A stretch of DNA of 64,000 nt, taken from positions 1,313,501 to 1,377,500 of the forward strand of contig NZ_CP029639.1 in the NCBI RefSeq assembly GCF_003268635.1, written 5' to 3'. Below are positions 37,347 to 45,555 of the stretch, one piece after another. Each line of letters begins with the position of its first letter. The first letter of the stretch is position 1. The position numbers and the translations under genes are program-made. The notes below the pieces were generated by a model. It was not told the origin of the DNA, did not search any database, and worked only from the letters and a program-made list of their open reading frames with translations. Source of the DNA: Paenibacillus sp. DCT19 (GTDB lineage Bacteria > Bacillota > Bacilli > Paenibacillales > Paenibacillaceae).

Positions 37347-38321
37347 TTAACGAATCACAGTATCCAGCGGTTTGAGTTGTGCTTCAATCTCTTTGCGGCG
37401 GCCTTCCAAGAATGGCGGCAGGGCTAGAGATTCACCGAGAAATTCAAGTTCTTCGTCTGTATCGAAACCAGGGCCGTCCGTGGCAAGCTCGAACAGAATG
37501 CCATTGGCTTCTCGGAAATACAGGGAACGGAAGTAGAAGCGATCTACAAAACCTGAGTTCGGGAATTTGAAGTTACTTACACGGTCTACCCATTGTTTCA
37601 GTTCCTCTTCGTTGTCTACGCGGAAGGCAACATGGTGAACACTTCCGCGACCAGGACGTTCGATCGGCAAGTCGTTTCGTTCTTCGACATGCACCTCAGT
37701 ACCGCTTCCGCCGTCACCGGATTCAAAGACCAGAATGTCGGGCTGGCCTGCGACCAGAGCAGGGTATGAACCTTTAGAGCGGAAGCCGAGCAGATCCGTA
37801 AGAACAGGGGTTGTCAGCGACGCATCTTGAACTGTCAGATGAATTGGGCCAAGACCAATAATACCGAATTCAGCAGGCACTGGGCTTCGATCCCACGGTT
37901 TCCCACCAGGGACACCTGTATTGTGTTCATCTGAAACCAGAATCAAACGCTGGTTCTCAAAATCGGTAAAGGAAAGGGTCAAGCGGCCACCCCGCTCCGT
38001 AATTTCACCGTGAGGTACTTCATACTCATCGAAACGTTGTAGCCAGTACGTGAGTGCTGCGTCGTTAGGAACACGTAGGGATGTCGCTGAGATGCTATTC
38101 ACGCCTTCGCGTGTCTCACCAGCCATCGGAATCTCGAAGAACGTAAGCTCTGTGCCAGGATTCCCTTTTTCGTCCCCATAGAACAGGTGGTATACAGATA
38201 CGTCATCCTGATTGACCGTCTTTTTGATAAGGCGAAGACCCAAGACATTGGTATAGAACTGATAATTATTCGCTGCGCGTGCAGTTAAAGCAGATACGTG
38301 GTGAAGTCCTTTGATTAACAT
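37347..38321 (-). CDS. Ring-cleaving dioxygenase of the VOC superfamily (MhqA/MhqO type)
   Basis: 324 residues with two glyoxalase-fold modules. The start GLHHVSALTARAANNYQFYTN is typical, and metal ligands lie in LHHVS, GSVHHVAFRV and the late NGILFELATDGPGF. Homologues in Bacillus subtilis (MhqO, MhqA) protect against methylhydroquinone and catechol stress by cleaving the aromatic ring. ATG with TAGGAGGAATTC upstream. An ACTAA-CTT-TTAGT dyad about 100 bases upstream could be an operator. Confidence 0.92.
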   Translation of the reverse strand: MLIKGLHHVSALTARAANNYQFYTNVLGLRLIKKTVNQDDVSVYHLFYGDEKGNPGTELTFFEIPMAGETREGVNSISATSLRVPNDAALTYWLQRFDEYEVPHGEITERGGRLTLSFTDFENQRLILVSDEHNTGVPGGKPWDRSPVPAEFGIIGLGPIHLTVQDASLTTPVLTDLLGFRSKGSYPALVAGQPDILVFESGDGGSGTEVHVEERNDLPIERPGRGSVHHVAFRVDNEEELKQWVDRVSNFKFPNSGFVDRFYFRSLYFREANGILFELATDGPGFDTDEELEFLGESLALPPFLEGRRKEIEAQLKPLDTVIR

Positions 38322-38621
38322 ATGAATTCCTCCTAAGTAGTGTGGATGTAATACAGTGCTCGGTGTTATAGATGAAAATGGTTTGTCGTTTTATTTTATC
38401 GTGAATTAATTTAAGTTACTAACTTTTAGTTTGTTTTGTTCTTGGATTTATCTTAACATAAAGATAATGACAAAGCAACAGGTAAGTTGATGACGGGTAT
38501 TCATCTTATTGTCAGCCCCTATGAACTGGAAAAGAGATAATGGACAATCGGATAGAACGATGGCAAAATGAAAAATATCCCAGGATGATCTTCGTTCATT
38601 CAGGAGTGAAAGGAGAGACGT
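38322..38621. other. Divergent intergenic region
   Basis: No gene is seen. It holds the dyad ACTAACTTTTAGT at about 38420-38432, which could bind a repressor of the dioxygenase gene, and an AAAGGAGAG ribosome binding site for the next gene. Confidence 0.4.
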
Positions 38622-39383
38622 ATGGCATTTCCCTCATGGCTCGACCCGTATGATGCTGAACCCTTTATCTTTTTTTCCAAATCTCATCTGTGGGCAATGG
38701 CATATATAGCTGTTGGACTCTTACTAGTATATCTATTTCGAAATACATTCATAGCAACGTCGGATCGCACAAGGCGGAACATACGTATTTCTCTAGCTCT
38801 GTTCATGTTCGGTTGTGAGATTGCGCTGCAGGCCTGGTACATCTATGGAGGTGTGTGGAGCCTGCAAACCTCGTTACCCCTTGAATTGTGCAGTCTTTCG
38901 TTACTGCTGTCTGGCGTTGTATTATTAACTCGCAGTCGCTTGTTGCATAGTGCGCTGCTCTTTGCTGGTATTGCAGGAGCTCTTATGGCGATTGTGACAC
39001 CGAATTTGGGATATGGCTATCCGCATTTTCGTTTTATTCAATTTTTTACTGCACATGCCTGTATTATTCTTGCTTTACTCTACATGACTTGGGTTGAGCA
39101 GCTTCGTCCAACCTGGCGATCTGTTGTCGCTTCGATGGTATTCGTTAATGTGGCGGCATTGGTTGTATATATAATGGATGTGATCCTTGACGCGAATTAT
39201 ATGTTTCTTCGACACAAGCCTGATACTGCTTCAGTGCTTGATCTGTTAGGACCGTATCCTGTCTATATTATAGGGGAAGAGATTCTTGCTCTGGTGATGT
39301 TCTCGCTGATGTATGGTTTATTCTTTGCCATTCCTGAGCGAGTAAGAAGCCGGATGAAGAGAGGTAAAGGTACGACAATCTGA
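38622..39383 (+). CDS. TIGR02206/YwaF family membrane protein
   Basis: 253 residues with about seven membrane helices. The family hallmarks are SLQTSLPLELCSLSLLLSG and GYGYPHFRFIQFFTAHACIIL, including conserved Glu/Cys and His residues. DANYMFLRHKP and GPYPVYIIGEE lie near the end. The function of YwaF is not established; TMEM164-like acyltransferase activity is a family-level suggestion. ATG with AAAGGAGAGA upstream, and a hairpin terminator follows. Confidence 0.92.
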   Translation: MAFPSWLDPYDAEPFIFFSKSHLWAMAYIAVGLLLVYLFRNTFIATSDRTRRNIRISLALFMFGCEIALQAWYIYGGVWSLQTSLPLELCSLSLLLSGVVLLTRSRLLHSALLFAGIAGALMAIVTPNLGYGYPHFRFIQFFTAHACIILALLYMTWVEQLRPTWRSVVASMVFVNVAALVVYIMDVILDANYMFLRHKPDTASVLDLLGPYPVYIIGEEILALVMFSLMYGLFFAIPERVRSRMKRGKGTTI

Positions 39384-39408
39384 GAAGCAGCATGATATAT
39401 GTATAACA

Positions 39409-39451
39409 TAATCCCGTAGCAACCTGTCACAGGTGCTAGCGGGATTATTAA
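39409..39451 (+). terminator. Terminator hairpin after the YwaF-like gene
   Basis: TAATCCCGTAGCAACCTGT pairs with ACAGGTGCTAGCGGGATTA. Confidence 0.82.
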
Positions 39452-39478
39452 GTTTGCGATTAGAACACCCTCTTTTAG

Positions 39479-39655
39479 CGCGTGTTCAAAAAGGGTGGTT
39501 TTCAGTACCGAGAAGATGGGATGAAGATAGAAATGGAGTAGCGGAGCGTAGGCAAACCTACGTGAGCAACGGACATTTCGGCTGAATTCCATCTTCGATG
39601 CTGAGATGCTGCTCGCGCATCCTTCGTAATCAAAAGCGAACTTTTTGAACAACCT
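39479..39655 (-). mobile_element. 177-bp MITE-like element, copy 1
   Basis: Element of 177 bp with imperfect ~26-base terminal inverted repeats beginning TGTTCAAAAAG four bases inside each end. It is flanked by a perfect 7-bp duplication CTTTTAG (39472-39478 and 39656-39662). It is about 90% identical by eye to the copy at 42.3 kb and lies in opposite orientation. There is no transposase. A 60-residue frame inside is shared with the other copy but looks incidental. The right duplication contains the stop codon of the SDR gene. Confidence 0.9.
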
Positions 39656-39658
39656 CTT

Positions 39659-40453
39659 TTAGCCGCGTAGCAGGGATTCTGCTCCATCGACATAGATGCG
39701 CGTACCTGTTACATGGGAAGACTCATCCGAAGCGAGGAAGAGCACTACGTTGGCTACCTGCTTAGAAGTACCGGCTTCATCCTTTAATGGATGCTCATGC
39801 CCCTCAGGAAACTCGACAGGAATCTGAACTTCCTTGAGGTCATCGGAGGGATAGGTGTTATCGTCAATATTGGTATCAATGGCTCCCGGACAGACTGCGT
39901 TTACACGGATTTTATATTGTGCCAGTTCGAGTGCGGCCATTTTCGTAAATGCGGTTTGACCTGCTTTGCTGGAAGCGTATGCAGAAAAGCCGATATTGGA
40001 GAAGACCCGATTACCATTGATTGAACTTGTGATGATCATGCTACCGCCACGTTCCTTCATGTGAGGGATCGCATATTTAATCGTTGCAAAGGTACCACGC
40101 ATATTGATCTCCATGGTCTGATCCCAGTCCTCGATTTCCATCGTTTCGATGGGTGCCATCGATCCATTAATACCTGCATTGGCAAAGACGATATCCAGTT
40201 GGCCTGCAGTTTCTGCAACCTGATTGATAGCTTGCTGCACCTGGTCTGGCTTGGATATATCACATTCGATAACGTGTGCTTCACCACCGACGCGTTCAAT
40301 GGAGCTTTTTGTTTCTTCCGCATTCTCAGGTGTCCGATCGAGCATATACACTTTAGCGCCATGCTCGGCAAACCGGATGGCAGTCGCTTGGCCTATACCT
40401 GATCCACCTCCTGTAACAATGGCTACTTTACCTGCTAAACGTTGTTCAGTCAT
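39659..40453 (-). CDS. Short-chain dehydrogenase/reductase (SDR)
   Basis: 264 residues. The NAD(P) loop reads TGGGSGIGQATA, and an Asp (MLDRT) after strand two suggests NAD preference. FANAGING, the catalytic Ser (ITSSINGN) and YASSK complete the classical SDR active site. Substrate unknown. ATG with ACGGAGGGATC upstream. Its TAA stop lies inside the 7-bp duplication made by insertion of the MITE-like element, so the element sits directly behind the coding region. Confidence 0.94.
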   Translation of the reverse strand: MTEQRLAGKVAIVTGGGSGIGQATAIRFAEHGAKVYMLDRTPENAEETKSSIERVGGEAHVIECDISKPDQVQQAINQVAETAGQLDIVFANAGINGSMAPIETMEIEDWDQTMEINMRGTFATIKYAIPHMKERGGSMIITSSINGNRVFSNIGFSAYASSKAGQTAFTKMAALELAQYKIRVNAVCPGAIDTNIDDNTYPSDDLKEVQIPVEFPEGHEHPLKDEAGTSKQVANVVLFLASDESSHVTGTRIYVDGAESLLRG

Positions 40454-40604
40454 CCTGATCCCTCCGTTTATAATAGAGATGCATATTAAGTATCTTCTCT
40501 ACTTCTACATACCCGACCCATAGCTGATGAATCAGAAGAGGGAAACGCTTCGGCGCCGTAGCTCGTTATACAGGAATAAGATATGCGATATGAATTTCTC
40601 CAAA

Positions 40605-40641
40605 TTAAAAAGACCCGGAACCGCAGTGCGATTCCAAGTCT
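40605..40641 (-). terminator. Terminator of the yqkE-like gene
   Basis: On the minus strand GACTTGGAATCGCA pairs with TGCGGTTCCGGGTC (several G-U pairs), followed by TTTTTAATTT. Confidence 0.82.
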
Positions 40642-40710
40642 GTGCGTAGGATTGTAGACCAGTAAAGTCGTAATCGATCTGGCTTAAACGCATCAATGAA
40701 AGCAACTTAC

Positions 40711-40971
40711 TTATTTATGCTTCTTCCAGTCGAGAGAACTGTTGTTTAACAAATATTCAAAATCATTATCCCGGCGCTTCTGCTCTGCCTTACGCGCTTC
40801 GTCTGCCTTGATGCGCTCTTGCTCTTTGCGCTCAGCTTCTGCGGCTTTGGCTTCATCTGCCTGAGCCTTTAACTTCTCAAGCACATCACTGCTGAGCAGA
40901 TCCTTCAGGGTTGTTGGTTTATCCTGAGCTGCCTTGGGAGCAGGTGTGTGTTTTTTCGATTTGGCCATCAT
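40711..40971 (-). CDS. yqkE: YqkE family small protein (DUF3886)
   Basis: About 86 residues, highly charged. A Pro/Ala/Lys-rich start (MMAKSKKHTPAPKA) is followed by LKDLLSSDVLEKLKAQADEAKA and a long Glu/Lys/Arg/Ala helix likely to form a coiled coil. It ends in the family signature DFEYLLNNSSLDWKKHK. Cytosolic; function unknown. Start at ATG 40971 or 40968 with AAAGGAG upstream. Followed by a terminator. Confidence 0.88.
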   Translation of the reverse strand: MMAKSKKHTPAPKAAQDKPTTLKDLLSSDVLEKLKAQADEAKAAEAERKEQERIKADEARKAEQKRRDNDFEYLLNNSSLDWKKHK

Positions 40972-41167
40972 AAAATCTCCTTTCATGCGGTAAATCAGGT
41001 TCCCTGTAATAATCAGTAGTCATAGTATATCAGGTTACCAAGTCCCAATCCATGAATATGCGGAAGAAAAGCAGGAAATGAATACTCTTGTGACGAATGA
41101 AAATGGGTATCAATTCATATGATAATACCGATACTGCGACTATCCCCTGAGAAAGGAGTCGTTGTTC

Positions 41168-41278
41168 GTGGAAATGAATCGGAGTTTATTGAAAGGGCTT
41201 GCATGGGGCATTGCCTTTAGCTGCCCACTGTGGATTGCCATCATCGGTTGGTTGCGATTGTTAGGTGGGCTTCTTTGA
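41168..41278 (+). CDS. Small hydrophobic protein, about 36 residues
   Basis: A very short frame starting at GTG 41168 (AAAGGAG nine bases upstream) or ATG 41174. It encodes MNRSLLKGLAWGIAFSCPLW and a second hydrophobic run (IAIIGWLRLLGGLL), a single membrane helix with a basic N-terminus. The good ribosome binding site and a terminator 65 bases downstream support a real small membrane protein. Function unknown. Confidence 0.62.
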   Translation: MEMNRSLLKGLAWGIAFSCPLWIAIIGWLRLLGGLL

Positions 41279-41340
41279 ATGAAGCAGCGCAAGAGATGAG
41301 TGCATTTTATGATATTATTTATGCAAGCGCTACCAATAGT

Positions 41341-41382
41341 TAAAGCTCTGCCTTGCGATCTTCGCATAGGGCAGAGCTTTTG
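41341..41382 (+). terminator. Terminator hairpin
   Basis: AAAGCTCTGCC pairs with GGGCAGAGCTTT, followed by TGTTTG. It probably ends the small-protein transcript. Confidence 0.85.
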
Positions 41383-41442
41383 TTTGTTTATGGCTGAAAC
41401 ACTTCCGAAGGAAACAAACTTCATAAGTATTTACTTCGTTCA

Positions 41443-41473
41443 TCTGAATTCCCTATTGGACGCTGAGATGCTG
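41443..41473. repeat. Possible internal remnant of the 177-bp repeat
   Basis: CTGAATTCC and ACGCTGAGATGCTG occur here with the order and near spacing they have inside the full element (39590-39615). Both ends are missing. Weak evidence. Confidence 0.35.
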
Positions 41474-41488
41474 CCCTATTCGATGGAA

Positions 41489-42130
41489 TTAAGGCATTTT
41501 CACCGGTTCTGGAAACTCCAGCCCGTGCGTGTCCACCGTTACTTTTTTCATCACTTGGTTAGTAAGAGGTTTATCTTGGTCATCACGTTCCTGAGCTGCA
41601 ATCGCGTCAACGACTTCCATACCTTCTGTCACTTTGCCAAACGAAGCGTAGGCGTTATCCAAATGCTCCGCGTCTGCCAGCATAATGAAAAATTGTGATC
41701 CCGCTGAATCCAATGCGTTGCTCCGTGCCATAGAGATGACTCCACGTGTGTGCAACAGGGTGTTTTTGTGACCGTTCGATGTAAATTCACCTTTAATGCT
41801 ATAACCTGGGCCACCTCTACCATTACCGTCTGGGTCGCCACCTTGAATCATGAAGCCTGGAATGACACGGTGAAAGATCGTGCCGTCGTAGAAGCCTTTG
41901 TTCGCGAGTGAAATAAAGTTATTCACCGTATTCGGAGCGACGTCCGGGTATAGCTCAATAACGATTTTTTGCCCATCTTCCATTTCAATGGTAGCGACAG
42001 GGTTAGGGCCTTCAGGCTCTACTGGAGCCGGTGCAGCACTATTGGTAGGTCGCCCGCAACCGCTAATTACAATAAGCAGTAACGCCATAATCAGCGATGC
42101 GGCTATTGATTTTTTTCGACGATTAATCAT
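41489..42130 (-). CDS. Lipoprotein peptidyl-prolyl cis-trans isomerase (cyclophilin)
   Basis: About 213 residues from ATG 42130, with AAGGGGGAA eight bases upstream; the longer frame to 42208 would spoil the signal peptide. The lipoprotein signal MINRRKKSIAASLIMALLLI ends in the lipobox VISGC. The cyclophilin domain shows FHRVIPGFMIQGGDP (catalytic Arg) and GSQFFIML. It is anchored outside the membrane and probably assists folding of exported proteins. Confidence 0.94.
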   Translation of the reverse strand: MINRRKKSIAASLIMALLLIVISGCGRPTNSAAPAPVEPEGPNPVATIEMEDGQKIVIELYPDVAPNTVNNFISLANKGFYDGTIFHRVIPGFMIQGGDPDGNGRGGPGYSIKGEFTSNGHKNTLLHTRGVISMARSNALDSAGSQFFIMLADAEHLDNAYASFGKVTEGMEVVDAIAAQERDDQDKPLTNQVMKKVTVDTHGLEFPEPVKMP

Positions 42131-42259
42131 GAACAAGTTCCCCCTTGGTTCTTCTGCTATCGTAGTATTAACTCTCTGATTACGATAAGATAATCCATCA
42201 ACTATCATACCTGTTTTCTATACTCTATAGCAATCTATGACACCCTTTATTCCTTATAG

Positions 42260-42436
42260 AGGATGTTCAAAAAGTCCGCTTTTGATTACGCAGGATGCCT
42301 AAAGGCATCATCAACGTCGAATATGGAATTCAGCCGAAATGTCCGTTGCTCACGTAGTTTTGCCTACGCTCCGCTACTCCATTTCTATCTTCATCCCATC
42401 TTCTCGGTACTGAAAACCGACCTTTTTGAACACGCA
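42260..42436 (+). mobile_element. 177-bp MITE-like element, copy 2
   Basis: Same length and sequence plan as the copy at 39.5 kb, in the opposite orientation. Flanked by a perfect 7-bp duplication CTTATAG (42253-42259 and 42437-42443). The ends read AGGATGTTCAAAAAG and CTTTTTGAACACGCA. It lies in the gap between the cyclophilin gene and the MFS gene. No transposase. Confidence 0.9.
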
Positions 42437-42598
42437 CTTATAGTGATTTTCACAAATGTACTTATAGGGATGGTCTTCAATAAAGTATGGGTGTAAAATA
42501 AGGAAAATGCTTCCTCAGACAGGGACGTACGGGTCTGTTCCGTTCGCTCCAATACACGGCAGTCCCGGCGTCATTGATGGAAAGGGCGTGCGGGGAAT

Positions 42599-43818
42599 AT
42601 GAACTTCTCGTGGAAGCGTAATCTGGCGATTTTGTGGATCGGTGTATTTTTTTGCAGTACGGCATACTCTATATCTATTCCGTTCCTCCCGCTGTTTCTG
42701 AGCAGCGATCTCGGTGTTCAGAATCATTTGGAGTTGTGGTCAGGCCTTGCATTTGGCATTACCTTTCTGGCGAGTGCGCTGGTGTCTCCGTTCTGGGGAT
42801 CGCTAGCGGACAAATACGGACGAAAGCCGATGCTGATTCGGTCAGGATACAGCCTTGCGGTATTGTATTTGATTAATTATTTTGTGCAAGATCCATATTC
42901 TCTCATTGTGGTGCGTTTGTTCCAAGGGTTGCTGGCTGGCTTCGTTCCGGCAGCAATTGCTCTCGTAGGTACTAATACACCCGAAGAAAAGACAGGCTAT
43001 GCCCTTGGAGTAATGTCCACGGCAGGGGCTACTGGTGGAATTATTGGACCTTTAATCGGCGGAATCGTCAGTCATTACTATGGTAACCGCAGTGCTTTCT
43101 TATTTTCCGCGATTGTTGTCCTGGTCTCGGCACTAATCGCAACGTTCTGGGTAAGGGAAGAGAATTTTAATCGGAATAAACCACGCTCCCATGTGATGGA
43201 TGATATTCGAGAAGCCAGAGCAAATCGTGTGTTTATTACAGTGCTCGGCATGATGGGCATATGTACTTTCTCGGTTATGATCTTAGAGCCTTTGCTGACG
43301 GTATACGTTATGGAGATGGGCATTCAGCCAGATCGAGCCTCGTTAAGCTCAGGGATTATTTTCTCTGCGGTGGGTGTGGCTACAGTTATTATGGCACCTC
43401 GATGGGGCAAAATCGGTTCACGAATCGGATTCGGCAAAGTGTTAATCATCGGATTGGTTGGCGGTGCTGTGGGTAATTTGTTGCAATTCTTCACAACAGG
43501 TTATATCGGTTTTGGCATACTTCGGTTTGTCTATGGACTGTTCTTCGCAGCGGTCTTCCCGGCGATCAATGCCATGATTGTACAAGTGACGGATTCGAGC
43601 TTTCGGGGCAGAGCGTTCAGCCTCAATCAGTCTGCTGCTCAGATTGGCACAATGGCGGGACCGATCATTGGGGTATTCTCGGTGGCTGGCTACCGATTCG
43701 CTGGATCTTTATCATTAATGGTGTCGCGTTGTTAGTGACCGCCATCGTTGCTAAGTGGTCTGGTCTGGAACATAAGCTGGCAGGTGCGAGTCAAGCTCCA
43801 ACGAAAGGTAAAACGTAA
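42599..43818 (+). CDS. MFS multidrug-type transporter (MdtG/YitG-like), apparent frameshift near the end
   Basis: About 406 residues once restored, with 12 membrane helices. The loop 2-3 motif reads GSLADKYGRKPML, and the antiporter-type helix 5 reads GPLIGGIVSHYYG. The frame breaks at GGGG 43670-43673; one extra G restores GPIIGGILGGWLPIRWIFII and the last helix through to TAA at 43816-43818. The start is ATG with GCGGGGAAT upstream, a weak site. Drug efflux is inferred from the family. Confidence 0.88.
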
Positions 43819-43847
43819 TGATACTGTAAGAGACAGAATGAGTGATG

Positions 43848-43886
43848 ACAAAGGGGCACTGCATGCGGGATGTAGTTCCCCTTTGT
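43848..43886 (+). terminator. Terminator of the MFS gene
   Basis: ACAAAGGGG pairs with CCCCTTTGT, followed by TTCTC. Confidence 0.78.
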
Positions 43887-43925
43887 TTCTCATCAACAGG
43901 GCAGATCTTCCTTGCTGTACGTCAA

Positions 43926-43955
43926 GAAACCCCTTCCAATGAAAGAAGAGGTTTC
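43926..43955 (-). terminator. Terminator of the small acidic protein gene
   Basis: GAAACCCCTTC pairs with GAAGAGGTTTC in the convergent gap, behind the 62-residue minus-strand gene. Confidence 0.65.
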
Positions 43956-43994
43956 AACTATAATAAGATACTTTTATTTGTATAACATTAGCTA

Positions 43995-44183
43995 TCAATT
44001 AGAAGCATCCTTCGAATTTGCTCTTTCTTTAGGAATGGCATGCTCCACTGCATCACGCTGTTCTTCATCCTCAAGTGCATCTGGGAATGAGTCTTCCGTG
44101 AACAGTCCGAAGTCTGGATCAATATCTCGTTCCGTAACCAGATTATCCGGTTCTGGTTTAGGTCGAGTGTGCTCGTCCTTCAT
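43995..44183 (-). CDS. Small acidic hypothetical protein, 62 residues
   Basis: MKDEHTRPKPEPDNLVTERD is followed by an Asp/Glu-rich, probably disordered region. AAGGAGGCTGAGACTC directly precedes the ATG, a strong ribosome binding site. No recognised family. It shares strand and acidic character with the gene upstream (44251-44625). Confidence 0.68.
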   Translation of the reverse strand: MKDEHTRPKPEPDNLVTERDIDPDFGLFTEDSFPDALEDEEQRDAVEHAIPKERANSKDASN

Positions 44184-44250
44184 GAGTCTCAGCCTCCTTC
44201 AATTCAGATATGAAGCTCAGTTGCGCAAGAGGATCAATCATTGCTTGCAA

Positions 44251-44625
44251 TTATCGCCCTGGAAGGATATCATCCTGAGGTTTGGCATTTGCGCCAAAAC
44301 CATTCAACAAATCTGTGCCATGAAGTGCATCTGGATCAGGTGCAGCTGGGTCGACAGGGCTATCCGGCTGAACAAGGTCAGCATCTGGAACGGATTCCAG
44401 CGAAGGTTCTGCTGTTCTGGACTCCAGTTCTTGCTCCCCATCCGTCGTTGCAGCTACGGGATATGCTTCTGAATCTTCTTCTATTTCGATCCGCCTGCCG
44501 GAAACTTCATCAAATGTATCCATGTCTCCGACAGGAACCTCAGTCTCTGGCGGAATATCCCGTGACCTTTGATAACGATCGAAGTAACGGTCGCTTTCTC
44601 CATTGCTGATTGGTTTATCTGACAT
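44251..44625 (-). CDS. Acidic, probably disordered hypothetical protein, 124 residues
   Basis: Starts MSDKPISNGESDRYFDRYQ, with GGGAG nine bases upstream. The rest is rich in Asp, Glu, Pro and Ala (for example ESVPDADLVQPDSPVDPAAP), with no hydrophobic core, so it is likely disordered. The start at 44634 is less likely. Function unknown. Confidence 0.68.
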   Translation of the reverse strand: MSDKPISNGESDRYFDRYQRSRDIPPETEVPVGDMDTFDEVSGRRIEIEEDSEAYPVAATTDGEQELESRTAEPSLESVPDADLVQPDSPVDPAAPDPDALHGTDLLNGFGANAKPQDDILPGR

Positions 44626-44792
44626 GCCTAGCAACTCCCTTCAGTCCTATTTATTCATTTAAGTTTGGAACGTAATCTGTGATCGTGTGTGTGAAGTCAT
44701 CTTACTTCGTAGTTACCCAAAGGGTGGGTATTGTAATCTTACTCGCACACCTATATTGTCCCCCTCAGGCTCTTTGAGTATGAATGAGTAAT

Positions 44793-44954
44793 TTAGAATT
44801 TAGGAAATACATATTTGACCAGAAAGTACAGAAAACCGAAGAAAATTAGAACATATGCTGCATATTTAATAAATGTGGCTGCAACCATACTAGAATCTGA
44901 TTTTTGCTGGATATCTTTGTGCTCAACCTGAACCGTTTTATGTGGCTCATTCAT
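44793..44954 (-). CDS. Small membrane protein, 53 residues
   Basis: Starts at ATG 44954 with GAGGAG nine bases upstream. A polar N-terminus (MNEPHKTVQVEHKDIQQKSD) is followed by one membrane helix (FIKYAAYVLIFFGFLYFLVKY). The longer frame to 45113 overlaps the divergent gene and lacks support. Function unknown. Confidence 0.7.
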   Translation of the reverse strand: MNEPHKTVQVEHKDIQQKSDSSMVAATFIKYAAYVLIFFGFLYFLVKYVFPKF

Positions 44955-45099
44955 TCGAATCATCTCCTCATGGATGTTTGGTTTACTTTGAGGAACCATT
45001 ACACCAGGGAGGTCGGATTGAATCGCAAGTGCCGTTTTTACAGCATTTCTTGATTTGACTATGGTATGATGGAGTATGAACACATAGGAGGGATACCCC

Positions 45100-45381
45100 T
45101 TGGAATGGTACACACTTGGTCATATGATTACGCGTATTCGCATTGGACAAAAGGCTTCTACACCAGGATTTTCCCGTACGGTGATTCGTCGCCCGGATGG
45201 TTTGTTCTGGGTTGGCGGAATATGGGCTGGACAAGTCGTGCAGCTGAGAGATTTTTTGTTCTCGGACATTTGGACCATATACGAGGATGAGGATACGGAG
45301 CAGTGGTTAGCGTTTCGAGACTCGTATGAACGCAAGGAACGAGAGATGATAGTGAACCAGTTTGAAGATTTGCGAGACTAG
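45100..45381 (+). CDS. Hypothetical protein, 93 residues
   Basis: TTG start with GGAGGG eight bases upstream. The sequence is compact, basic then acidic (ITRIRIGQKASTPGFSRTV, GGIWAGQVVQLRDFLFSDIW, then a charged helical end). It resembles a small cytosolic single-domain protein. Not recognised. Divergent from the small membrane protein gene. Confidence 0.7.
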   Translation: MEWYTLGHMITRIRIGQKASTPGFSRTVIRRPDGLFWVGGIWAGQVVQLRDFLFSDIWTIYEDEDTEQWLAFRDSYERKEREMIVNQFEDLRD

Positions 45382-45555
45382 AATAGCGGTTTTAATTGAT
45401 TTCTTAACAGTTAATTGGAAAAAAATATAAACTTAAACTAAAATGTGATTTTTCATTTAAATTTAGAAGGTGACACGTGAAACCTTGGCGAAAATAGATG
45501 GTAGAGTTAACGGGGACAAGGTAACGGAGAAAATAAGAACTTTGAGGTGCTGTGA

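Noticed and set aside
40061..40402. 113-residue plus-strand frame opposite the SDR gene
   Set aside because: It is antisense to the clear SDR active-site region and has no start signal.
42263..42496. 60-residue frame inside the 177-bp repeat, nearly identical in the copy at 39.5 kb
   Set aside because: The frame coincides with the repeat, including its terminal inverted repeats, has no ribosome binding site and is broken in remnants. Its conservation follows from the DNA element, not from a protein.
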